Source: Nissolia schottii (lineage: Eukaryota; Streptophyta; Magnoliopsida; Fabales; Fabaceae). From it: a stretch of 64,000 nt of DNA. The notes beneath the pieces are model-generated. The model made no database searches and was not told the DNA's origin. It saw nothing but the letters and a program-made list of their open reading frames with translations. Shown in pieces: positions 47,006 to 58,398 of the stretch (position 1 is the first letter of the stretch; every line of letters starts with the position of its first letter). The translations under genes were made by a program, and so were the position numbers. The stretch lies in contig QANU01106679.1 in NCBI GenBank assembly GCA_003254905.1, positions 45,162-109,161 of the forward strand, given 5' to 3'.

Positions 47006-47950
47006 AGATGAGATGCAAGAAAGAAGAAGAAGATGAAACAAGGGAAATATGTCTTTGAAAGTTTGTCTCCAATAATGGAACTAAACATTCCAAACTTAGG
47101 ATATTTATAGGAGAAGGCACATCCTCGCTCCAAGGGAGAAAAATTGAAAAACCTTACTGTAATCATGACGCTTCGGGAAAAGACGCCATAGGGGAACAAA
47201 ACAACAATGGGGGAGACACGTGGCATCCCAAGAGAGGATCAATTTTCTCCTCCTTGATGGAGAGTCAGAAGACACAACATGACTGCGATAGGATGTGACC
47301 CCTCAAATACTCGCAAATGATCTGAAGTTTGTGGACACAAGATCCGCAGATCCGCATTGAGCAATGACAAGAAGCTAATCAAGGAAGAACCGCTGCATGA
47401 ACTCACATCGAATTCTTGCAAGCACACGACTCTAGTTAGGGGCCCTATTATGGACTAGCTCCGCAAGGAGCCAGAGCAGCCCCAGAGGTCTCCACGAACT
47501 ATGGGCCCAATGGTCCATCTTGACTTCACCAAGCCCACGACCACCTAGGGTTTGAGTTCAAGGAAATTCTACCTAGAGCTGCCAGTTTGACCTAATATGC
47601 GAGAGACGCTCCACGGATATAAAAGGACCCATCTACCAAATATTGCGCCAAAACCTTTTCAGATAACCTAATACCAATTTCGTATAATTTCTAATTTGGG
47701 CGTCAAAGTGCTTGCAAATACCTACGCTATCACCCTCACCACACGTCCAAGGAGGTTCGGAGTCCACCCCCCATTTGAGAGGAGAACCCTTTGGTACACA
47801 CATATACACATATACACATAATAGTGGTTGTATTAAATTGTTATTTGCATTAGTATTTTTTAATGGTGCACACTACGCATTTGTGTGGGTATACATTCTA
47901 GTTAATACAAATGGAGCTTAAGTATCATTCACGCCAAATAGCCTAAGTCT
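47006..47950 (+). mobile_element. Tat-lineage LTR remnant
   Basis: A plus-strand promoter-like ATATAAAAGGACC at about 47616-47628 is followed by TTGGGCGTCAAAGTGCTTGCA. That stretch resembles the R/U5 wording at 51150-51175 (TTGGGTGTTGAAGTGCCTTTGCAG) in the other Tat-like remnant. The borders are approximate. It abuts the target duplication of the solo LTR and appears to be the 3' LTR of the element carrying the antisense ORF at 42360-43488. Confidence 0.5.
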
Positions 47951-48675
47951 TTAATTGTTAAATGCAATCATCTTGAATTCTCATTCATCTTTTCAACTAA
48001 GGCGCGCAACATCGAAGATTTACCTTAACTTTTTCCTGAAAACCTGGTTAACTAATCCCAGAATCGTTGTCATCACCTTCCATTGAAGAACCAAACCTAT
48101 AAAGATAGATCTCTAGCTACTTTATCTGAGAAAAGGTTTGACTAGACGTGATAAGGCTCGTTCATGTTCCGATTAAACATCAATTAGAGGATATTTCGAC
48201 TAACTAAAGTTGTTTCTAATCCCCAATTCTCTACTCTATTATTCAAGATGAATGTTCTTAGTATTTTTCTCCCATCCTAATTGAAAGGAAGTAATAGACA
48301 CACATGTAGAATTCAGATTTTTTTGGCTGAAGTACAATTCAGTTTTTCAGTTAGTACGGATTGAATTAGTTACATTTCTAAGTGTCACTCATTATATATT
48401 CCTTTCGGTACGTTAACAAATCGATAGTTCCATTACTCTCATTGTTGTACTCTAATATAATGTAAAAGATGTATTGGAAAGTATTATTCTTCTTCCCAAT
48501 ATTACGCATCTTATAATTACCCAATCGATGTAATGCAGTGATTGTACATGAATGTTAATCTTACAACAGCAAGTGGGTATAGTTCACATCAAACTTTACG
48601 TCATTTGAGACCGAGTCTCTCCAATTCCATTATTTGATTTGATGTACTACATAGACAGGAACTAATTATTTTCTC
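47951..48675. other. Unassigned sequence between LTR remnant and MITE
   Basis: No open frame or repeat of note. It may be the leader or flank of the Tat-lineage remnant. Confidence 0.3.
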
Positions 48676-48855
48676 GAGTCCTACTACACGTACACAAAAA
48701 AATATACACCATATATACACATTATATTTATATATATAAAGTTTGTGTTTTAATGCTTATAATATTTGTGTAATTAATTAAGTATAATTGAGAATATCAT
48801 CTATAAGTTTATAATGTTTGTGCACTCATGAGAATAAAGTTTGAGCATTATTAAT
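48676..48855 (-). mobile_element. Mutator-like MITE, copy 4, cut off by the assembly gap
   Basis: It starts GAGTCCTACTACACGTACAC and matches the end of copies 1-3 in reverse orientation, then runs into the gap at about 180 bp. The other end and the second target duplication are hidden. Confidence 0.75.
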
Positions 48856-48993
48856 NNNNNNNNNNNNNNNNNNNNNNNNNNNNNNNNNNNNNNNNNNNNN
48901 NNNNNNNNNNNNNNNNNNNNNNNNNNNNNNNNNNNNNNNNNNNNNNNNNNNNNNNNNNNNNNNNNNNNNNNNNNNNNNNNNNNNNNNNNNNNN
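48856..48993. other. Assembly gap of 138 N
   Basis: A run of undetermined bases. Any open frame drawn across it is meaningless. Confidence 1.
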
Positions 48994-50829
48994 AGAGACA
49001 TACTGACAGATGAATACTTAAGTTATTCTTTTCAATGTTTTTTTTTTCTTTCCGATTCGGTAGTGCTCTCAATCTTTTTCAAACAAAACAAAACCGTAAT
49101 CTTTGTCCGGTGAGTTTTCTACATAAAAAACGCTATCGGAGAAAAATAGCATTGACATCCCCTAAACATTCACTCAGTTGTAAGTAAGGACTTAAATTTT
49201 TTTTAATTTAACCCTTAAACGTTTAGTTATTTGCAAATAGCCGCTATAAACTATCAAATCTCTCAATTACATTAAGTTTAATATACTTACAAAAAATACC
49301 AAAAGTTGTAAAAATTTTAATTAGTTTCTTAAGCTACAATAATTTTTTAATATAATGCTATTACTAAATGATTTAACAAGAAATATCTGTATCAAATATT
49401 AAAATCTCTACAATTTTTTAAACAAAATTCTTCTTTATTTTTTCATGTAATGTTTTTAAAAATAATAATATATTTCTAAAAATAATCAAAATAAATCATG
49501 TGTAAAAAATTTAATTTAATTTACTTTGACAATGCTAGTTAAGTATGAGAAAAAATATGTGATTATTGTAAATCTATTGTTAAATATGTTTAATGTTTAA
49601 TTTTTTTTAATATGTTAATATGTTTTTAATTAAATAATATTTAATGAGATAACAAAAGAGAAATTAAGAAATATTAATTAGTAAAAATTTTAACACGTAA
49701 CACTCATAAATCTTGACATGCCATTCTCTAAAATTTTTTGATAGTAGGCTAAATATAAATTGACATAAAGTTTAACTATGAGAATTCTTGTAGTTGAATA
49801 TTTAATTGAAATAGTTAATGGTTGGTGGTAGCTAATTGTAAGTAACTAAAAATTTAAGATTTAGAAATTTAAAGTGCCTATTTACCATTGAGTAAAAGTT
49901 TAGGGGATGGTGAGGTTATTTACCCTAACCATCCATTAACTTGACCCAAACAAATAGAGAAAAACAGTACTATTTTAGTTTGGCAATGGAAAATGATTTG
50001 ATTTGGATGGTGAAGTCAAGTGGATTACGCGATTTGACTTTGCTATATATACACTATCAATTGAAGACAGAATTTTAGTACAACATCGGTAATTCCAAAC
50101 CCTATATATGCATGCATGCATGCTTTGATCACTACAGCCATAATTAGGTCATATTTAAATGGTTGTGAACCAACCTGATGTACACATCTGTCTGGCAAAG
50201 ATAAGTATGAACGACAGTCTTAAAGTGACCCGTGACCAAACAAGCTTCAGAATAAGCATATCCTCATGCATTAAAAAGAATGCAATTCTAATTAATAATT
50301 TAAATCTAATATATAAATCTATTTTTTCTTTAGATCAACAAAAAAAATTTATGATATGATTTATATTTTCTGTTGAATTTTTATATTGAGATAATTTAAT
50401 AAAATGTTTCCTAAAAAGAATGTTACGGAAATGTCAATTTGATAAAGAAAATCAATTGATTTAATTAAAAAAATTGTAAAAAAGAATATAATTAAGATGA
50501 TCAAAATTGAAATACAAATATACTATAGCATTTTTCTAACCTCCCACTCATTTTTGTAAAGAAGAAAGTTAGCAAGCTCCACAAATTTTTCTTGGATAAA
50601 ACAAATTACATCTCTCATTTTTAAATTTTTTTTCAAGTGTATCCCTGTAATTTTACAAATTTGTCTTGAAAAAATAAATCTTTTTAATTGATTTTTCTCT
50701 CGCCTCTTTACTCTTTTTTGTCTCCTCTTCTTTTCTCTCTTGTGTCTGTTTATGAAAAAACGATTAATGAATTTCTTCTTCCATTTTCTCTTACCTAATA
50801 ATAGAAAGAATAATTTTACGAAATAAACT
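48994..50829. other. AT-rich intergenic region, no gene
   Basis: Long AT-rich stretch with no credible coding frame. The frame at 50159-50359 (66 codons) has no family likeness. No repeat ends were found. Confidence 0.45.
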
Positions 50830-53692
50830 CATATGACCCACGAGCCACAGATCAAAGATGGGGAATCATGACACAACATCTGGCCTATTAAGGGCCCAAA
50901 GGCTGCTAAATAAACCCGAATGTGAGGAAGCACTATAAACACGTTACAGTAACTAAGAAACGTTTCATAATGGCTAACCCAGGAATCCCGGATCTACCTT
51001 ACGCTTATAGCGCGATATCAAGAGTTCGTTCTTTATACCAGTAACAAACCTTAACATCCAAATCACGTCACACCCAAGTATAAAAGGATACTCACCCCAG
51101 AACAAATGTAATTCTCATTCACTATATTCTACCTCACCTAAAATCCTTTTGACTTGGGTGTTGAAGTGCCTTTGCAGTTACCCCCAACGTTGGTTCCGTC
51201 TTTGTCGTTCTCTAGCCAGTGTTTGAGCCTTACTATATATTGGATTCATGTCAACGTTTCGCCACCTTATCAGGTATTATCATTTTAACCTATCCTGTTC
51301 AGAACATTGGCGTCATCTATGGGGACCTTTTGTTACTTCTAATGTATCTCCCAAACCCACTCTGTTTATCTGATAGGATCCACGGTGGAAGCAGCTTATC
51401 CAAACTCGACACTGGAAGCTGAAGCCACAATGCGCCACAACATAGCTCAAGTAGCCAGGAACGATCAATCCCAACATTTGTGAATTCCTCAACAAGATGA
51501 ACTCACTATGTCTCCGTCCTCGCCAATAGAAGACATGCATAAAGAAAACCTCAATGAACAGTGGATACACTCCAAGATTGAAGTCCCACAAGACGATCGA
51601 GGCCCCATGGATATTCTTAGGAGCCTCGAGGTCCTCTTGCAGAAGAAAGACAAAAGAATCTAGATCTTGGAGTGTGAGAGTCCATGCAGAAAGCACCGCC
51701 ATCGGCATCAAAGTCCTAGAAGACATTGCCAGACCTCGTCTCCTTCTAAGCGCCACAAATGCCGAAGGGAAGAAAGTTCAAGAAGATCACCCTCCGAACA
51801 ACAACGATTATCCCTCGTAAAGGAAAACTCACCTCGCTAAAAGCAAGCAACATCTCAGAACGCAATGCCATATCGCCAAACACCTACCCTTAAGAGAAGG
51901 GATCTACCATAGCAAGAAGAAAGCCATCTCTCTTACTTAGAAGGCTCGATGGGATTTGTACAGTGACCCTAACATCCACAAGAACAGTCGATCCACAATG
52001 ATAGCCCTTTTTCCCACAACATACTTCAGGCAAAGCCCCCATGGAGCCATCAACCACTGCAAACCACAAAGCACTATGATGGAATGTCAATCCTCAAGAA
52101 CATATCATGGAATTACGGTCAAGAGCGTGGTTGATGGTGATCCCAGACGCCATACTTTGCCACACTTTTTTGACAACGTTGAATAGTGCAACAAAGAAGT
52201 GGTTTTCTGAGCTCCCTCCAAAGTCCATTATCGATTTCAAAGAAATGACACAAAAGTTCCTCTTGTGGTTTGCTACAAGAAAATGAGTTTCGAAAACACC
52301 CTTAATCCTGTTGGGGATCATGTAGACGAAATAGGAAACACTCAAGGATTTCGTTGACAAATTCAATTGTGAAGCGACACAAGTCCAAAACATCACCAGC
52401 CCTGAGATACTTATGGCTATCACCATGGGATCCAACCTAGTTCAAAATTTTTAAATGACATTCTCAAAGAAAAACCATGAACCCTAGAAGAATTCATTCA
52501 AAGGGAAGAAAAATATATCAACATGGAATAAGGAAGGAAGCCTTGGAAATGCCTCATGAAGATGCAAGAGGAAAAGACCAAAGCTAACAAGACCAGGCAA
52601 GAAGGAATGAAGAAAAACAACTAAGAACAAACAAATACTTGAGTCACACAAAACTCACAGTTCCCCAAAGGCAAATACTTGAGGATGTGAACAATACTAA
52701 GCTACAACTGCCTCGCCTTCAAGCTTTTAAAACTTTCCCAAAGGGAAAGAATGCATCTTATTGTGAATACCACAACAAAAAAAGTTTACAAACTTAATGG
52801 ATGCCATTAAAGATCTCATATGGCACGGGAAGTTAGCCAAGTACATTGTAGGTCCCAAGGGTCCAGGGAAGAAGAATCCCAGTAAAGGCAAAAGGGGAAA
52901 GTTGGAAATAGATAAGCACAAATTGAGAGGAAAACGTTGTGACAAAGATTCAAACTCTTCGCGTTCACAGAATCCTTGCCATGAAGTTGGACCATTGAGG
53001 ACCATTAAAACCATTGCAGGAGGCACTAATGAAGAAGAAAGTTCTCAGCAATATCGAAAGGAACAATTGAAGGAAGTCATGAACACTTCTACCGAGCTAT
53101 GAAGCACAAAACCTTGTCCTTCCATGCTCGACATACTATTTATAGACAAGGATGCAAAGGGATAGTCCTCAGGTACATAGATCTAATAATCACTTTTGCA
53201 GTTATGGCAAATGTTGATGTCAAGAGGATATTGTTAGACCATGGAAGCACGACAACCATATTATTTTGAGATACATTCCAAAAATTGATGTTACGGGTTG
53301 AAGACCTCAATCGACAATAAAGGCAGTTTATAAGCTTTATTGGGGATCGGACGCAACCCGATGAGTACACTATTGCATGTTACCTTTTTCACCCCACCTT
53401 ATACCAGCATTAAAAAGGTAAATTTCCTATTTGTTAGTCGAACTTCTACTTATAATGCTATTATTGGCAAGAGGACATTGAATAAGCTCAGAGCAATGGT
53501 GTCAACACTACACTTGGCTATGAAGTTTCCCTTCACCAAAGGTGATATCATCATTGTCCGAGAAGATTAGTTTGCAGCCCAGAAATGCTACTAATTAACC
53601 TTGAAGGAGAATGAAAATGGAAACCAGAACAAAAAGCTTCGCAGAAGTCATAAGAAGTAATGATAGTGAACGTTGATGTTGGGCAGCACTTA
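50830..53692 (+). mobile_element. Tat-lineage Ty3/gypsy remnant (LTR, PBS, gag, protease)
   Basis: An LTR (left edge approximate) has a promoter-like TATAAAAGG near 51079 and ends about 51303. It is followed by a primer-binding region TTGGCGTCATCTATGGGGA (about 51308), the Tat-type form. Gag-like sequence follows to about 52850, ending in a YCEYH zinc-knuckle-like segment. A protease region with wording VKRILLDHGST and NAIIGKRTLNKLRAMVS spans about 53190-53530. It is heavily decayed (many breaks). It is cut at 53693 by the start of a chromovirus LTR, and RT, RNase H and integrase are absent. Confidence 0.75.
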
Positions 53693-55001
53693 TGTAACAT
53701 CCCAATTTTTTCCCTTTATAAGAATTTAGTGTGATAAATAAGTACAAACCAATTATTGAGACTGAAAAATTTAATCATAAAATTTATTTTCTAAAAACAC
53801 CAGTCAAAATAAGGGTTTTGCGATCTTGCGAAATTTCATGAGATCCGGATCGATTTTCGGTCATCATCGGAATTTATTTATATATCAAAGGTATCCGTAA
53901 AGAAAACTTTTGCGAAAATAAATTTACAAATACATTGGATTGACTTAAATTCCCCATCAGAAAAATTAGTAGATCATGGTGGTGTGTTCAGATAATTTTT
54001 AGGACACCCGTACATGAACGACCAACGATCAAACACGAGCAGAATTGGGCATAAAAAAATCATGGCCATACAAGGCCACTCTAGAAAGTTCACGGCCACA
54101 TTTCATGGCCACCTTGCATGGTCAAAAATTCAAAGGCACGAGTCATGGGGGATGATGTCATTGCTTACATCATGATTCAATTGTTTTTCATTTAAAATTT
54201 TCCCAAAAATTGAAGAAGCAAGCACGACCCAAAAGGCTATAAATAGCCACCATATGCCTTGAGTTTTCATATGAAAAAAATTCCCATAAGCACGTTCCGC
54301 TCACACACTTTGTCGTTACACCGATGAAACAGAAACACTAAACCTCATTATACAAGCCTTACCACGATTTTCCATATTCTTCTCACCACCTTGTTCTTTT
54401 ATATTTCCCTTTTTTTCCTAAGGAAAACCCTAGCCTACATACCCTAGAACCAGTGCCGTAGAAAGTCACGTGAGCAACTGAGGCACCGGGGCTCTATAGG
54501 ATTTCTACGCAAAGTTCTCTCCAGTAACTTGTGAACTTTTCTACTAGTGGGTAATTCGACCTCCCACTGTCTATGTGGCTTGTTATGATGATTTATGTGT
54601 GATTTATGTTATGTATATGTTGAATATGCTCCTGATTTCCGTTAACAGTTCAGACCTTTGGTCATTCAAATGAGTAGGCATGGTCATTCAAATGAATCAT
54701 TGATTTTACTAAATCGAGAGCAAAATATTCAAGTCATTCGAATGAACAACCTTTGTTCATTACAATGACAATCTTAGTGTCAGTGTCATTTGAATGAATA
54801 TTGATAGGCCATTCTAATGACTCAGGTTTTTAGCTCTCTCTCTTCAATTTTTCCTCCTTCATTGGGATGTGAATCATGTATGATGTAGTAAATATGGTAT
54901 GATGATGAAAATGATTATGTATTATGTGTTAAAATTATGTTAATATGCATCATGAGGACATGGTTATCATTTAGGCTTTAGGACAACTTTAGATAAATAT
55001 G
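53693..55001 (+). mobile_element. Gypsy chromovirus LTR, 5' part only
   Basis: It begins TGTAACATCCC at 53693, with the promoter box CTATAAATAG at 54237-54246 and the shared segment CCCACTGTCTATGTGGCTTG near 54564. A zone at about 54660-54835 repeats GTCATTCAAATGAAT-type words where sister LTRs have CTGAGCGG-type words. Likeness ends near 55000; the LTR's 3' part and any internal region are missing. Confidence 0.75.
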
Positions 55002-55225
55002 TTAGTAGATAGAAATAATTATTAAATTATTTAAAATTTGGTGTTCATTTGTAAAAAAAAGATTGGTACAGTTATTTTAAAACTATTGATGTTATTTAAA
55101 AAAAAACAAAATATTTTAGTAGATAGAAATAATTATTAAATTATTTAAAATTTGGTGTTCATTTGTAAAAAAACGATTGCTACAGTTATTTTAAAACTAT
55201 TGATGTTATTTAAAAAATAATTGAC
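55002..55225. repeat. Direct tandem duplication, unit 114 bp
   Basis: TTAGTAGATAGAAATAATTA and the following 90 bases are repeated once (55002-55115 and 55116-55225) with very few changes, just beyond the truncated LTR. The recent date is inferred from the identity. Confidence 0.85.
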
Positions 55226-55891
55226 AAATCATCAAAATTATGAGAACATGAGGAACCCACCCTCATAGAAAATTCCCGCTTTCATGAATAGTTCCGAATC
55301 GCGGCCAGCTTTGATGATAGCAACATTTGACCAGCGCAAGACCCAAATTTTGGCAGAAAATAGATATGATGGGACGACGAAGTTATCTGATTAACATCTC
55401 CTCACATTGAAAAAAACTTTTTAGGATTACATATGTTTTAAATTTTTAGAAAATTATAAATTTTGTATTTTATATTTGAATTTTTTTTATAGAAAATAAT
55501 CCTTAATAAACTTTTTAGGTAAAATTTAGTCTCTCCCATCAAGTTAGGTCGTTGTCATGTGGTCAGTCACGTGCAATACCACGTGTCAATTTTGAGTGGA
55601 CGTGACAAGTTAACTGTCACATCAACGAACCAACTTTAACTAAATCCTACTAAAATAATTTGTGAAAACGATTTTCTAACAAATATTGTTTAGGGTAAAA
55701 CACAAAATTTACAATTTTTCATGCACTAAAAGCATATTTAACCCAACTTTCAAAACATTTTATAGGATTGTATAACGCGATTCTGACAAGAAGTTGATAT
55801 AGAATTTGTCAACTGGTAAGGCATTTTTAAAGGTAAATCGTCAAACGTTTTGGCTATTTTGGGTCCAACCTCATTAACCAAATCACATCAC

Positions 55892-56393
55892 GGAGCAACA
55901 ACCAACTCATTAAAAATTAAAAATAATTATTTTTAATGAGCTCTTTAATGATCATTTTTAACAAGCTATTAAAAATTATTTTTAATCAGTTTTTTAATGA
56001 TTATTTTTAACCATCACTTTAAAGATTATTTATAAACTTTAATGATTATTTTTAATCTTTAATGATTATTTTTAACCATCTTTTTAAAGATTATTTTTAA
56101 ACTATACAGATTATTTTTAACCAGATCTTTAAAGATTAATTTTAACCATAATGATTATTTTTTATCTTTAAAAATTATTTTCAATCTTTAGTGATTATTG
56201 TTAACCATTTCTTTAAAGATTAATTTTAATCTTTAAGGATTATTTTTAATCATCTCTTTAAAAATTATTTTTTAACCTTTAATGATTATTTTTAATCTTA
56301 CAGATTATTTTTAACTAGCTCTTTAAAGATTATTTTTAAAGAGCTGGTTAAATATAATCATTTTTAATCTTTAATGAGTTGGTTGTTACTCCC
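55892..56393. repeat. TIR-bounded element with a tandemly repeated AT-rich core
   Basis: The left end GGAGCAACAACCAACTCATT and the reverse complement of the right end (GGGAGTAACAACCAACTCATT) match for about 40 bases. The core is a degenerate array of (A)ATGATTATTTTTAA(CC) and CTTTAAAGATTATTTTTAA units, about 20 copies of roughly 20 bp. No clear target duplication was seen. The flanks on both sides also share a motif (TGACAAGAAGTTG at 55778 and its reverse near 56628), so the full element may be larger. Confidence 0.7.
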
Positions 56394-57768
56394 TTGATTT
56401 CGGATTCTCGAGACTTTGAGGAGATGCGCATGTTGTTTTAAAAAAAAACCAGTTTTGGAAGGAGTTAGTCTACTTGAGTGAGATGCAGTTACAAAAGCAA
56501 CAAGTTAGTGGGGTGATGCGGTTTGGTTAATGGGGTGAGACCCAAAATCTCCAAACCAATTGGGGATTTAGCTTTAAAAACACCAAACCAGATGGCGAAT
56601 TCTATATTAAGTTGGCAGACGCGTTTACAACTTCTTGTCAAATCGCCAAATGCGTTGGAGTGTTCACACGTTGGCAACTTCTTGTCAAATCGTCAAACGT
56701 ATTGGCGTGTTATAGGCAAAGTCGCCAAACGGTTTAACGAGTTCTATGTGGCCCTGCCACGTAGACTCGCTTGCCGCATTACCCGAAACATGTGTAATTC
56801 TATAAAATTTTTTGAAATAGTAGTATTTTAGTAATATGTTTTGGTCCATTAAAAACGTTTAATTACAAGGGTACTTATTTACTACTCTCACACTAAAAAC
56901 AGGATTGATGTTATCGATAAATTCATTAAGGGACCTCAACCAGTGGAAAAGGACCTAGTAATGTGTGGATTTATGAAAAACTAGTAACTGAAGACTATAC
57001 ATAACCACAAAGATTAGACAGCTGCTACTTGATATTGATATGTTTGAAAAGCCAATATTAACAAATGCATTGAGCCATCAACAAAACAAATTATTAAGAA
57101 AATGAGTATCCAAACTATCCGATAAAACTTGCATATCATTCCTCATTAGCTGTAACGGTCCCTCCACTCATCTAGCCCCCTCCACTCCAAAGCCAAGTCA
57201 AACCCATATCTTTCTCTCTGTACACAAATTCTCGCGTGCTCATAGAATATCATATTAAACATATTTATTATTACACATGGATTTATATTTTAACTTTAAA
57301 TGATAAACCCTAGTAAATAATCAACCCTCGTAGCTTTTGTGTTGTTAAGAATGATTGATATTTATATGTTGCGTGCATTAAATATATTTTTGATCATATA
57401 CTTATTCTATAAAGTAATGTTTGATAGTTTAGAAATGAAAAATTAGGTGATAGTTATGACAAAAACATGTTTAAAAAAGGGGACAGAGACAAAAATAAAT
57501 TTTCAAAATCTTCTCTGTCCCATAATAATTTTTAGACTAATTTTCGTTCCTCCAAAAAGAAGAGACAGTAGAGACACATCTCCAAGACACAAATTTAAAA
57601 AAGTAAAAAAAGATACTTTTGACAATTACTATAAAATAAGGAAAAAAATAATAATAATTTTGACCATTAATATAAATTTATTTTTTATTTTTTTATTTTT
57701 TGTCTTGACTCCATGTATTTAAATAAGATATTTAGACAATTACCATGCCCTATGCATACACTACCATC
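56394..57768. other. Spacer upstream of XTH
   Basis: A short direct repeat TTCTTGTCAAATCG occurs twice near 56631 and 56680 within an open frame (56523-56831) that I do not accept as a gene. The rest is AT-rich with no features. Confidence 0.4.
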
Positions 57769-58098
57769 TAGGGCTGTCAAAATGGGCCTGCGAAAATTTG
57801 AAAAAAATTGGACCGGCTTGTTTAAGCCCGCCCGTTTAGACTCGGCCGGTTTGGCCCACGAACCGGCCCGTGAACCCGTGAATTTTTTTTAATTTTTTAA
57901 ATAATTTTTTTTTTAATTTTTAAATTTTTTTGAATTTTTAAATTTTTTTTTAAAAAAATAGACGAGCTAGCGGGCGGCCTGTTTAGGCTGCGGACCGACC
58001 ATATACAATCTAGACCCTAAAAATATGCATATTTTTGGCCCGACCCGTTTAAACCCACAGGCTATAAACGGGCGGGCCCGCCCGTTTTGACAGCCCTA
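57769..58098. mobile_element. hAT-like MITE, 330 bp, perfect 8-bp target duplication
   Basis: The ends TAGGGCTGTCAAAATGGGC and, in reverse complement, TAGGGCTGTCAAAACGGGC flank a core of GC-rich blocks around poly-T. Target duplication CTACCATC is at 57761-57768 and 58099-58106. It lies about 300 bp upstream of the XTH start codon, inside the likely promoter region. Confidence 0.9.
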
Positions 58099-58296
58099 CT
58101 ACCATCAAACACAATTCCCTCTCTATCTCTAATATTGTCTCCATCTTTGCTGTTTTTCTGTATTCTTTGTCTCGAGACGTTTAGCAGACGCAACCTAACT
58201 ACACAATAATTTCAGCTCTCCACCTCCCCTTGCACTCTACACACGCTTGCAACAACTATGGTCCCAATTATCCCCACGTTCACAATATTGCCTCCT

Positions 58297-58306
58297 CTAT
58301 ATATAG
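58297..58306 (+). promoter_or_regulatory. TATA box of the XTH gene
   Basis: CTATATATAG lies 93 bases before the XTH start codon, a normal distance for a plant core promoter with a short leader. The leader between them is CT-rich. Confidence 0.75.
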
Positions 58307-58398
58307 CTTCACCAAAAAAGACTTCTATTGGCACATATCCGGTCCTTCTCTCTTCTCTCACACTTCGAAGGGGTTTTCTTCCTTTCTAAATTCTCACG

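Noticed and set aside
48801-49113. Open frames spanning the N run
   Set aside because: They consist largely of undetermined bases.
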